Assembly (NCBI GenBank): GCA_029747585.1
Contig: JAPEVF010001030.1
Span: forward strand, 1-15,061
Reading direction: 5' to 3'
Length of the DNA: 15,061 bases
From: Pleurotus djamor
Taxonomy: Eukaryota > Basidiomycota > Agaricomycetes > Agaricales > Pleurotaceae
Shown here: piece after piece, positions 7,707-15,061 of the stretch
How positions within the stretch are numbered: position 1 is the first letter of the stretch
Layout of the letters: each line of letters begins with the position of its first letter
The notes under the pieces: generated by a model
Database searches by the model: none
Told to the model about the DNA's origin: nothing
Seen by the model: only the letters and a program-made list of their open reading frames with translations
Program-made: the position numbers and the translations under genes

Positions 7707-9610
7707 ATGGCGTACCTCGACCACGCGTTGACCTTGTGTAGCTTCATTGCTTTTCTGCTTGTCATCAGCCCACTTCCATGGCATCTCAGAGGTGAGTAAA
7801 CCGTCAGTGGAATGGGGCCCGTCGCATCGCTGATCGGCGCTCTTATTAGCATGGAACACAGCAACATGTATATATATATTCTGGTGTGGACTTGGTTGTT
7901 TGATATACTTTATCAACACCATCCTCTATGACAGTTCAACCGACGTCCAGTCAGCCAATTGGTGTGAATTGTGTAAGTCCTCCCCAAGTTTTCTCCATCA
8001 CTTTTTGCTCATTCCGAAGCTTCTCTTAGCCGCCAGATTGCTTGCTGGTGCCAGCTATGGTATCCCTGCCGCCACACTAGCTATCAATCGTCGTCTGTAC
8101 ATCATTTCTCGCAATGCCACCACTGGCATGCCTTCGGTGCGCTATAACTCATCATCTCCTTTGATTGCATCATACTGAACTCAGATTCCAGCCAATGAGG
8201 GTCATCATGGCAGACATAGGAATTGGACTCTTCGTGCCTGCCGTTTTCACCGCACTGAGTGGGTCATGATTTCACCTATACTGCAAGGACCTTCAAGTTC
8301 GCCTTGACTCACCGTTCATGCAGTATCCTTGCCCCAAGGCCATCGAAGTAATATCCTGGAAGATTTAGGATGCTTACAGCCATATTATAATACTATCCCA
8401 GCCATCATGATCCAAGCGTTACCTCCGCTGGTCATCGCTGTAATATCAGGTATTTACGGAGGTGCGTCTCGTTCCCATTGTTTGAGATAACCACTCAGTT
8501 GTTGTTGGGCAGGCATCAATGCTTATACTTTGTACAAGAGACAGGCCGACCTCAAGCGTTTGCTCGCTGCCACCACAGGTCGGGTGAACATAGACTTCAG
8601 CGAATACTACCGCCTTTTTTGCCTCGGTCTCCTGGACGTCATCTTCACAATCCCACTGGCTAGCTGGATGGCATACCATATGATAACGAATAATCGTATT
8701 TTTCCCTGGAATTGGTATGACGTGAAGTTCGAATATGAACTCATCTGGGTCTATCCCAGAGAAAAATGGCAGTCATCTTCGGGCGTCGAATTTCTTGTTG
8801 GCCAGTGGCTATTCGTCTTATGCGCCATGACGTTCTTCATTTTCTTTGGCTGCAACAAAGAGTCTAGAGATAGATATGTCTTCGCCGTTCGATGGTTAGG
8901 CCAGCGCTGCTTTGGTATCCCCATGCCTTCCAAGTCGTTGGAACCTTTGGCATTTCAAAGGTGAGAATGTCGTTCTCTAGTCGCAAATATGATACTTACG
9001 ATGTAGCTTCCAGATACATTCCGACCAGCCGACGTGTAACGCGGCATCCCGATCCACTGGATATGACGTTCAACTCCAGCGTCAGTACGCTTCCTTCCAT
9101 ACACGACCCCAGCACCGACCACGAGCCCCATCTAATCACCAACTTTACCTTTGGATCCTTCTCGCTCGACAACCTTGGGCTTCACTGGAATCGATCCAAC
9201 ACCTCCATACCTGCTGTTCCACATCTCCTAGCGGTTCCGACAGACGATGGTACTCAAAATGCAAACTCTTCGGAGAGAAGTCTTGCCAGCACTGCGGTGC
9301 AGTCATCAGCATCTATCACGGCTTGGAGGAGATTGAGGAGCTTAGTGGGCGTAAGAAGTCTCGCAGATACCTTGCGTACCATGCTTGGTAGGAACCCTAG
9401 CTCGACCAGGCAAGTCGACGAAGAAAAGGGTGAGACGCAGAATACCCCTCGGCCGTAATTCAAGGTTATGCGTCGACCCCATCGTACATCTTTTTTATTA
9501 CAGACCCCTTTGTATCCATAGCACCTCTGTACCCATGTATCGAACAAGATTTACCCAACCAAAATCCTCCTGAAGGCCCCCTGCCGTCAATACCAGCCAT
9601 CGTGAATTAG
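7707..9610 (+). CDS. Ste3-type G-protein-coupled pheromone receptor, downstream tandem copy
   Basis: Eight proposed exons (7707-7791, 7850-7972, 8030-8136, 8192-8258, 8324-8461, 8513-8960, 9014-9429, 9504-9610) give 496 residues. Seven hydrophobic segments lie in the first ~290 residues: helix 1 ends LVISPLPWHL, AWNTAT opens helix 2, GIPAATLAINRRLY is helix 3, DLGCLQPYYNTIPA precedes helix 5, and FFIFFGCNKESRDRY follows helix 7. A long cytoplasmic tail rich in Ser, Thr and Pro follows. Ste3 receptors sense farnesylated peptide pheromones and signal through a G protein to the mating MAP-kinase cascade. The exon 7 acceptor is taken at 9013 (TTCCAG), because the AG at 9006 leads into another frame. 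If the last intron (9430-9502) is retained, translation stops at 9456-9458 (470 residues). Exon lengths 1-5 match the upstream copy exactly. Mating or non-mating role is open. Confidence 0.9.
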
Positions 9611-9706
9611 GCGCTGGACCACGTACACTTGAAACTTTTCTTCCTCGTCGTGTTGGCTGGCGTAGTGAGTTCATTCTACATTACCTACCACGTTCGACGG
9701 TACTGA
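9611..9706 (+). other. in-frame open segment after the receptor stop codon, encoding a hydrophobic helix
   Basis: Directly after the TAG at 9608-9610 the same frame stays open for 31 codons to a TGA at 9704-9706. It encodes HVHLKLFFLVVLAGVVSSFY and then ITYHVRRY, a plausible membrane helix with a basic end. It could be reached by stop-codon readthrough or by an alternative intron from the phase-0 GT at 9513 to the AG at 9610. It may equally be chance; no homologue is known to me. Confidence 0.25.
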
Positions 9707-9770
9707 GTGCGAGTCGTCGCTCTCTGCAGATAAGACTTCTGCAGTCTCCAGCCAGGTCAAGTAATTCGAC

Positions 9771-10675
9771 ATGCCTCCCCGAAATTCTGCCACATCCCGG
9801 AGTTCCAGCCTCATGACCCCTACTTCTTTCTTTCTCTTCTCAATATACCTTATTCTTCTTCTACAAACTCTACCGAGCAACGCCATCAAATTCAGTCTCC
9901 AGTCTTACCGATACCCCCCCTCGAAATGCGTATGGAATTCCGTTGATGACAACACACTTGTCATTGTCACCGCGAATGTTGGACCTGGGGAGAAGCAACG
10001 TGTGGACATTGAGATTGTCGACGCGAGCGATCACAAGAATGTGTATCTGAGCAAGAGGGACATCAATGGCGAGACCAGATTAGCAATTACGACACACTCG
10101 GAGGGCGAAGTTGGCGTATGCTTCAGAAATTACCAGGATCCCGGTATGTCTTTTGGGCACTTATATTCTGAGCTTAGGCATGCTAAAACTACATTCTCAG
10201 ACGTTCCATACTCGGAGAACACGAAGTTGAGCCGTGTTATTGATTTGGATGTGGACATTGGCGCGGACGCAGTTGACTATAAGTGGGTTGTCTTTAGTCT
10301 TGAGCTTTCGACACGTTGACTCACTGCTTTCTGTGTTAGTGCCATTGCTAACCAAGAATCTCTATCTGGACTTGAAACCGAAATGCGCAAGCTGGAGGGT
10401 TTGACGAAAGAGATTGTTGACCAATTGGGACATCTAAAAAAGCGCGAAGAGAGGTTCGCAGACACGAATCGTAAGCCACTATCCTCCGCAACACGCGATA
10501 AACACTTCTAACTCCCTTCTTTTTCTTGTCTTCTCTTCCGCTGCATGGAATAGTTTCAACTTACGCCCGCGTGCAAAATTTCGCCATGTTCTCAATATTT
10601 TCCTTCATTGCTCTGGGCGTTTGGATGATATTCCATATGCGTGCGTTCTTCAAGCGGAAGTATCTTATTGATTAG
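9771..10675 (+). CDS. erv25: p24 family (emp24/gp25L) cargo receptor, Erv25-like
   Basis: Four exons (9771-10143, 10201-10282, 10340-10470, 10554-10675) give 235 residues. A signal peptide with core FFLFSIYLILLLQ (20-32) is followed by a GOLD domain with the two conserved cysteines C53 and C117. Next come the motif IDLDVDIGADAVDYNAIA, a coiled coil (LETEMRKLEGLTKEIVDQL), the DTN..T..RV signature, one membrane helix near the C-terminus and the short cytoplasmic tail RAFFKRKYLID. The FF and basic residues of the tail are the usual COPII/COPI sorting signals. p24 proteins form hetero-oligomers that cycle between ER and Golgi and select cargo such as GPI-anchored proteins. The DVDIGADA motif and tail favour the p24-delta (Erv25) branch. 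Translation could also begin at Met15 (9813), which would place the signal peptide right at the N-terminus. Confidence 0.92.
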
Positions 10676-11183
10676 AGCATCTCTAGTTGGAATGTGACCT
10701 ATTTAATGGCATGCGTTTCTCTGTGTATAACCACACAAACCTCTTCCATGTCTTCATCGCTGACGCTGAGAACGAACTAGCGACGTTGGGCTCGCCATAC
10801 GAAGTTTGAGTCTCACCATTGTCGACCCAGTTCAGTCCTTCAACGCCCCCCTTCTTATCTCATCAAACATGCAGACGACCCGTTCCTCCCAGCGGCTTGT
10901 TGAAGATGCTCTGGATATGACCATATTTCGACGTTCAATTGAAAGCATAGCACCACATTGGCCATCCAGAACGACATCAATGTCCACAATGTCGCGGGCC
11001 GGTCCTCTTTGGACATCCTCAGAGGACACGTACAAACACCCTCCTTCAAACTCCCATTCACAACCACGCGACCTTGTGCTGTGTCTAACAGCATCTCCCC
11101 GCTTTTTTTGTTCAACGGCCCGGGGAAGTACTTCGGAATACTAGAGATGTGCTTCGTGCTTCTCTCCATACAATGATGTCGGG
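10676..11183. other. intergenic region with unassigned coding-like stretches
   Basis: No gene is recognised, but between about 10830 and 11180 both strands hold open frames that look more protein-like than chance: plus 10806-11144 and 10958-11176, minus 10832-11035 and 10855-11223. On each strand the plausible stretches lie in two frames and would need an intron or a frameshift to join. I could match none to a family. It may be a gene relic or an unrecognised short gene; it also contains the upstream region of the GH105 gene. Confidence 0.35.
11097..11125. promoter_or_regulatory. two CreA/Cre1-like sites upstream of the GH105 gene
   Basis: CCCCGC (11097-11102; GCGGGG on the minus strand) and CCGGGG (11120-11125) both fit the SYGGRG consensus of the fungal carbon-catabolite repressor CreA/Cre1. 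They sit close together about 130-160 bp before the start of a pectin-degrading enzyme gene. The motif is short and common, so this is suggestive only. Confidence 0.3.
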
Positions 11184-11190
11184 TATATAA
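11184..11190 (+). promoter_or_regulatory. TATA box of the GH105 gene
   Basis: TATATAA lies 67 bp before the ATG at 11258, a typical distance. Called from sequence and position only. Confidence 0.6.
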
Positions 11191-11257
11191 GCGATGAGAC
11201 TCTGCACGCTCGTATACTGACACCTATACGTTGAGTTCTCGTTCCACTCGAGTCATC

Positions 11258-12900
11258 ATGCCCCAACGACTCCATCATTGGTCTTTTCTGCTAGCTCTTT
11301 GCCTTGGCTCCACTTTCATCTTCAACATCGTCGAGGCGCGCCCATCGTCCTACGCAGTCTGGGCGGCCGACTCTGCCATCAAACGAGGTCAAGGCAATGG
11401 CTTGGATTCGAGTGGAAAGGCATCTGTTTCCTACGAACATGGCGAACTTCAATGGGGATTGCGCTTGCTCTTCGAAAAGACGGGAAATCAGAGTTACTAT
11501 GATTATATTCAGAAAGGCGCGGAGAATATTGTTTTCCCGAATGGAACCGTGCATGGCAATTATAAGTGAGTTGGGGTACCTTCAATGGTTTGCGATTGAT
11601 CGTTGAGATATCTTTTGCTCGTGACAGGCTCACCGACTTTTCCTTGGATCCAGTCAGGTAGGAGTTCTTTGGATTTCTCTACAACGACTGACATCTCTCT
11701 AGAACTGGACCAACCTTCTTATATTTGTAAGTGATTTCCTGTTCCTTGTCTTGGTGCCAGAGTACCTGACATCTCCACTCGAACAGGCTTGATAAAACCG
11801 GTCAGGCAAAATACAAAACTGCCGCTGATACTTTCCGCTCCCAATTGAATGGACATCCACGCACTGCGCAAGGCCAATTTTGGCACAAGCTGAGATACCC
11901 CAACCAAGGTAGGAAGCTTTTCCCTTGGATGATGTTTCTGCAGTATTCACAAAACGCGACCTCCTTCAACAGGTTGGCTCGATGGGATTTACATGGGTGA
12001 CGTTTTCTACGCTCAATACACAAAGACATTCCAACCCACCAACGCTACGGCATGGGGTACGTACATGACTTCTCAACGCACCATGCTGGACACTGACGGT
12101 GTCATTTACTCTATATTTACGCAGCCGACATCACGAACCAGTTCAACCTGATGTTCCAAAACACGCTTCAAAATGCTACCGCACCGAATTCGACAGGTCT
12201 TCTTTACCATGGTTATGACTTCTCTCATCAAGCTCCTTGGGCCTCGACAGACCGTGGTCACTCGCCCGAAGTCTGGGACCGCGCTCTCGGATGGTTCATG
12301 ATGGCTCTTGTCGACGTACTTGATATTATCGCACCCGCCCCTGGAACGACGTTGCCCACTCCCCAAAAGAACTTACAAACCACCTTACTCCAGATTCTTC
12401 AGACTCTGACACCGCGAGTTGCAGCCACTGCTGATAAAACTTCAGGTGTTTGGTGGTTAGTTATGTCTCAACCCGGTAGAGACAAGAACTACTTCGAGAG
12501 TAGCGGTGCTTCGATGTTTGTTTACTCGCTCTTGAAAGCTGTGAGGAGAGGTTATGTTCAAGATAAGGATGGGAGTATCGTGGCGCTGATGAAGAAGAGT
12601 TTTGAGTATATGGCTAGTCATTGGGTGGTCACGAATAGTGATGGGACAATGGGGTGGACAAATACGGTGGAGGTAAGTGTATCAGGTTCTTTGAACTTTC
12701 ATCGAGGAGGCTAAACGCAGGAATAGGTTGGCAGTCTGAGTGGCGCAGGAGACTACAACGTAAGTTTTCTTTTACATTTGCATGTGTGACGTCTCTGTTG
12801 ACTATTGACTTAGTATTACGTTGGGGTTTCTACCGTTTTAAACGACCTCAAGGGCCTTGCGGCGTTCCTGTTGGCCAGTATCGAATACGAACAAGTATAG
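11258..12900 (+). CDS. secreted GH105 unsaturated rhamnogalacturonyl hydrolase
   Basis: Eight exons (11258-11565, 11628-11657, 11703-11726, 11787-11908, 11973-12056, 12125-12672, 12727-12759, 12814-12900) give 411 residues; the frame holds through every junction, including micro-exons of 30 and 24 nt. A signal peptide covers roughly residues 1-28 (LLALCLGSTFIFNIVEA). Family hallmarks are SLDPVRTGPTFLYL, FWHKLRYPNQGWLDGIYMGD with D165 as likely catalytic acid, LLYHGYDFSH, and the RGHSPEVWDRALGWFMMALV block (233-252), followed by the GTMGWTNTVEVGSLSGAGDY end. The fold is the (alpha/alpha)6 barrel. GH105 enzymes remove the unsaturated uronic acid left at oligosaccharide ends by pectin or rhamnogalacturonan lyases, so the gene points to plant pectin breakdown. 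The start at 11258 is the first ATG of the frame and gives a good signal peptide. Exact substrate is inferred from the family. Confidence 0.93.
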
Positions 12901-13340
12901 AATCAGTGAATAAACAAATTGGCTGAGTGGAATACAACAAACTTGCGGGGTCTCAGCTTCAGGCTCGAAGCTCGAGCCCACAGTCTCGCAATTCTTTGCC
13001 TATGTGGTTATTATAATGACAAATTCAAAACTTCGCTTCGTCCCAGTCTGAAGCATGCAGGAGGCCATGAAACGAGAATGATGATCGCAGAGTGCCATCC
13101 TGGGTCGTTCAAAGCTATGTGTGCCAACAGTGGTCGATGACGACGAAAGAATATGCAAATACAAAGCGTGTGTATAGATAGATGTACATGAACGACATAT
13201 TGACATCCCATAGTCGATGAATTAAGACTGTCATGAGTGGTAATGATGTTTTTGCCCCAATAATTAAGCGGTAAGTGTTCATAAAATGTCCTTCATGTGT
13301 ATGTGTACGTGAGAGGTCGTGAGCTTTTTCATTCAAGAGT
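12901..13340. other. convergent intergenic region, no gene recognised
   Basis: 3' flanks of the GH105 gene and the WDR26-like gene, which end towards each other. Open frames here are short and show no family motif. The only structure noticed is a perfect inverted repeat, GGCTCGA-AGC-TCGAGCC at 12962-12978, some 60 bp after the GH105 stop, which could form a small hairpin in that transcript. Confidence 0.5.
12962..12978. repeat. 7-bp perfect inverted repeat downstream of GH105
   Basis: GGCTCGA and TCGAGCC flank AGC. Possible 3'-UTR hairpin; function unknown. Confidence 0.4.
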
Positions 13341-15030
13341 TCATAGGTCGAGCGTATTGGATCGGCGTGGAGGACCGCTTGAGCTGGAGGCAGCAGCGAA
13401 AGCAACCATTCTATCCCTAGATTGTCGTGAGAGCTCGTGGGGTGTCGTTGGTGGGAGATGAGGATCGTTATGGGTAGCTGTACTGTCGAGAGTGTATTGA
13501 CTGTCATAGTCGTAACCAGTCGTAGGGCTTTCAGGCCTTTCCATGTCCATTTCCAAGGGTGACGAGCTACGATGATAACGAGAGGAATCCGCAAATCGTC
13601 GGTATTCGTCATCAACAAAAATAGCTTCGGGCTCAGGTGTTGGCGTATCGGGCGGTCGGGTCCATATTCGAACACCTCCGTCGTGGCTTCCTGTGGCGAA
13701 CATGAATGGATCTGTAGCGGCGTGATTCCATGCGATGCAGGTGAGGTCTCCGCCTAGGGCTTGCGAACGAACGTGATGAAGCAGCGAGCCGGATTCCGTA
13801 TCCCAGATGTGTATATCACCAGCTAGGAAGAAATGTGTGTTAATAGAAGTGCACCGGGGATGAGAGAAGAAGAAGAAGAAGACCACCTTTCCCAGCACAG
13901 AGAACAAGCTCGTCGTTCTTCCCTCCGAAATAACTCGGACCTGCGAAATCGACGGCAAGCTTGGGCATGTATGTATGTCTGGAATTGTCTTAGCGAGAGG
14001 ATATTCAAGGATAGAATAAACTGCGTATTACCTCAGCTCGAGACGACCCGTTACTAGTGAGTTATTTTCGCGATCCTTGATGAGTTTGAGCCTCCAAAGT
14101 TGTGGGGGAGCCTAACGATAGGTAAGCCAAAGCGGTCACAAGCCTTCAATTTCGAGGTATAGCCTACCTTGTTTTCATAGCTGATGAGGGCTACCGTACC
14201 ATGCTTCGCGCTTCTGGAGATGGTGATGTCACGGACTTCGTTGAACACAGGGGTTTGACTGGTGGGTACAATGGTAAATAAACTGGAAGTCGGGGAAAGC
14301 TACAGGAATCACCCACTTTTCGATGGACTGCGTTTCCATGTTGAAGACTGGAGCGAGAGGCGTGAATGTCAACTGAGGTAACAATAACTACCAGTATCGA
14401 CCTACCGACAAGTCGCTTTTCCACTCTGGATTTACTTGGGCTCAACCCCGAAGGAGACTCGAGGAGTGGGCCAACGCCAATGAGCCGTACGTTGTCATGC
14501 GTGACACCAACATCATGCAGCTTCATGCTCCCGAAGTGATATCTATCAAGTATCTAGACATGAAACATTCCATGAATTTTGGAGATGTCATTGACGATAG
14601 ATAATGGCGTACAGTTCCTTGGAGATTCTGAGGAAACGTAAGGGATGAATGAGTAACAGTGACTGGAGAAACGCAGGGGAATCTTACTAGCTTGACGACT
14701 TCGCTGTTCTCCACGGACATGAAGGCTACAAAAGCAATGATGTTTGACATAGCACAAGGGAAACTGCGAGGGATGCGCACATTTGCCATCAGGACACCAA
14801 GTTACAGCTTCCACGATAGTGGCGCGATCGATTGTCTTCTTGCATACACCATCCTGAGTCCAGACCTTGATACCGCTCGTCAACTTCGTAAGGAGGATAT
14901 TGCCATTAGGGGACCTAGAACTCGTACATGAGCACCAACTTGAACCAACGAGAGGAGAGAACACATACCAAGCAACTTGTCCAACAAAGCCTTTGGGATG
15001 TGCTAGAACACGGGGATTGTTCGAAGGATC
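13341..15030 (-). CDS. WDR26/Gid7-like WD40 repeat protein, C-terminal part (5' end outside window)
   Basis: Ten proposed exons on the minus strand: 15030-14969, 14914-14781, 14725-14688, 14627-14596, 14542-14406, 14347-14317, 14258-14168, 14111-14032, 13978-13887 and 13822-13341 (stop TGA at 13343-13341). They encode 392 residues in one frame. An intron seems to end just above 15030, so more exons lie beyond the window. Blocks typical of the family include LAHPKGFVGQVAWSPNG, GIKVWTQDGVCKKTIDR, FGSMKLHDVGVT, LIGVGPLL, VRDITIS, VDFAGPSYFGGKNDELVLCA, DIHIWDTESG and ATGSHDGGVRIWT, i.e. WD40 blades. The last ~105 residues after the final blade are polar, Ser/Pro-rich and probably disordered. In yeast and animals Gid7/WDR26 is a subunit of the GID/CTLH ubiquitin ligase, which tags gluconeogenic enzymes and other targets. 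The donor of exon 14627-14596 (GTCAAT) is weak, so that short exon is the least certain. Confidence 0.87.
13866..13881 (+). repeat. GAA microsatellite within an intron of the WDR26-like gene
   Basis: Five GAA units plus G. On the coding strand it is a TTC tract near the 5' side of the 64-nt intron 13823-13886, extending its pyrimidine content. Probably length-variable between strains. Confidence 0.8.
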
Positions 15031-15061
15031 CTATAACCACGTATTTCATATAAACATCAAG

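Noticed and set aside
9005..9006. TGTAG acceptor for exon 7 of the second receptor
   Set aside because: It leads into a different frame; the acceptor at 9013 keeps the Ser/Thr-rich tail and gives a normal 53-nt intron.
9621..9665. Possible pheromone-like end Cys-Trp-Leu-Ala-stop
   Set aside because: The frame has an upstream TGA at 9630 and no ATG, and Trp is not a typical aliphatic CaaX residue.
9756..9770. Minus-strand Cys-Arg-Ile-Thr-stop just before the p24 start
   Set aside because: Not a CaaX-type sequence and no supporting frame or start.
1..15061. CRISPR arrays, bacterial-type operons, riboswitches or phage genes
   Set aside because: The spliced gene structures and protein families are eukaryotic; no spaced direct-repeat array of CRISPR type exists, and the 11-bp phased repeats at 4305-4371 are too short and contiguous.

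Overview
The window reads as nuclear DNA of a filamentous basidiomycete, most likely an Agaricomycete. Genes are compact and cut by many introns of about 50-75 nt with GT..AG ends and CTAAC/CTAAT-like branch sites. The gene content (Ste3-type pheromone receptors, a GH16 family secreted glucanase, a GH105 family rhamnogalacturonyl hydrolase) fits the same group. The exon structures below were assembled by eye from reading-frame continuity and family resemblance. No search or transcript data were available.

Layout, left to right. (1) The 3' end of an acid sphingomyelinase-like phosphodiesterase gene (+, to 687). (2) A U6 spliceosomal RNA gene (-, about 930-1050). (3) A long upstream region, then a secreted GH16 endoglucanase-like gene with 11 exons, one intron of which is best read as GC-AG (+, 2056-3588). 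(4) A gene-free stretch holding a roughly 500-bp MITE-like element with imperfect inverted ends and motifs repeated every 11 bp (3889-4384). (5) Two tandem Ste3-type seven-helix pheromone receptor genes (+, 4577-6120 and 7707-9610) flanking an intronless APH/choline-kinase-like phosphotransferase gene on the opposite strand (6187-7359). The receptors are clear paralogues: their first five coding exons have identical lengths. The first copy carries two frame disruptions and is probably decaying. (6) A p24/Erv25-type cargo-receptor gene (+, 9771-10675). (7) A GH105 unsaturated rhamnogalacturonyl hydrolase gene with two micro-exons (+, 11258-12900). (8) The C-terminal part of a WDR26/Gid7-like WD40 protein (-, 13341 to about 15030), whose 5' end lies beyond the window.

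How the parts relate. GH16 and GH105 are secreted polysaccharide-degrading enzymes. The p24 protein and the sphingomyelinase-like protein belong to the secretory pathway, and the WDR26/Gid7 homologue to a ubiquitin-ligase complex. These are ordinary neighbours, not an operon-like system. The part most worth attention is the receptor pair. It could mark a mating-type B (pheromone/receptor) locus or, since no farnesylated pheromone precursor (CaaX) gene was found by eye, a pair of non-mating Ste3-like receptors. The MITE-like element ends about 190 bp upstream of the damaged copy.
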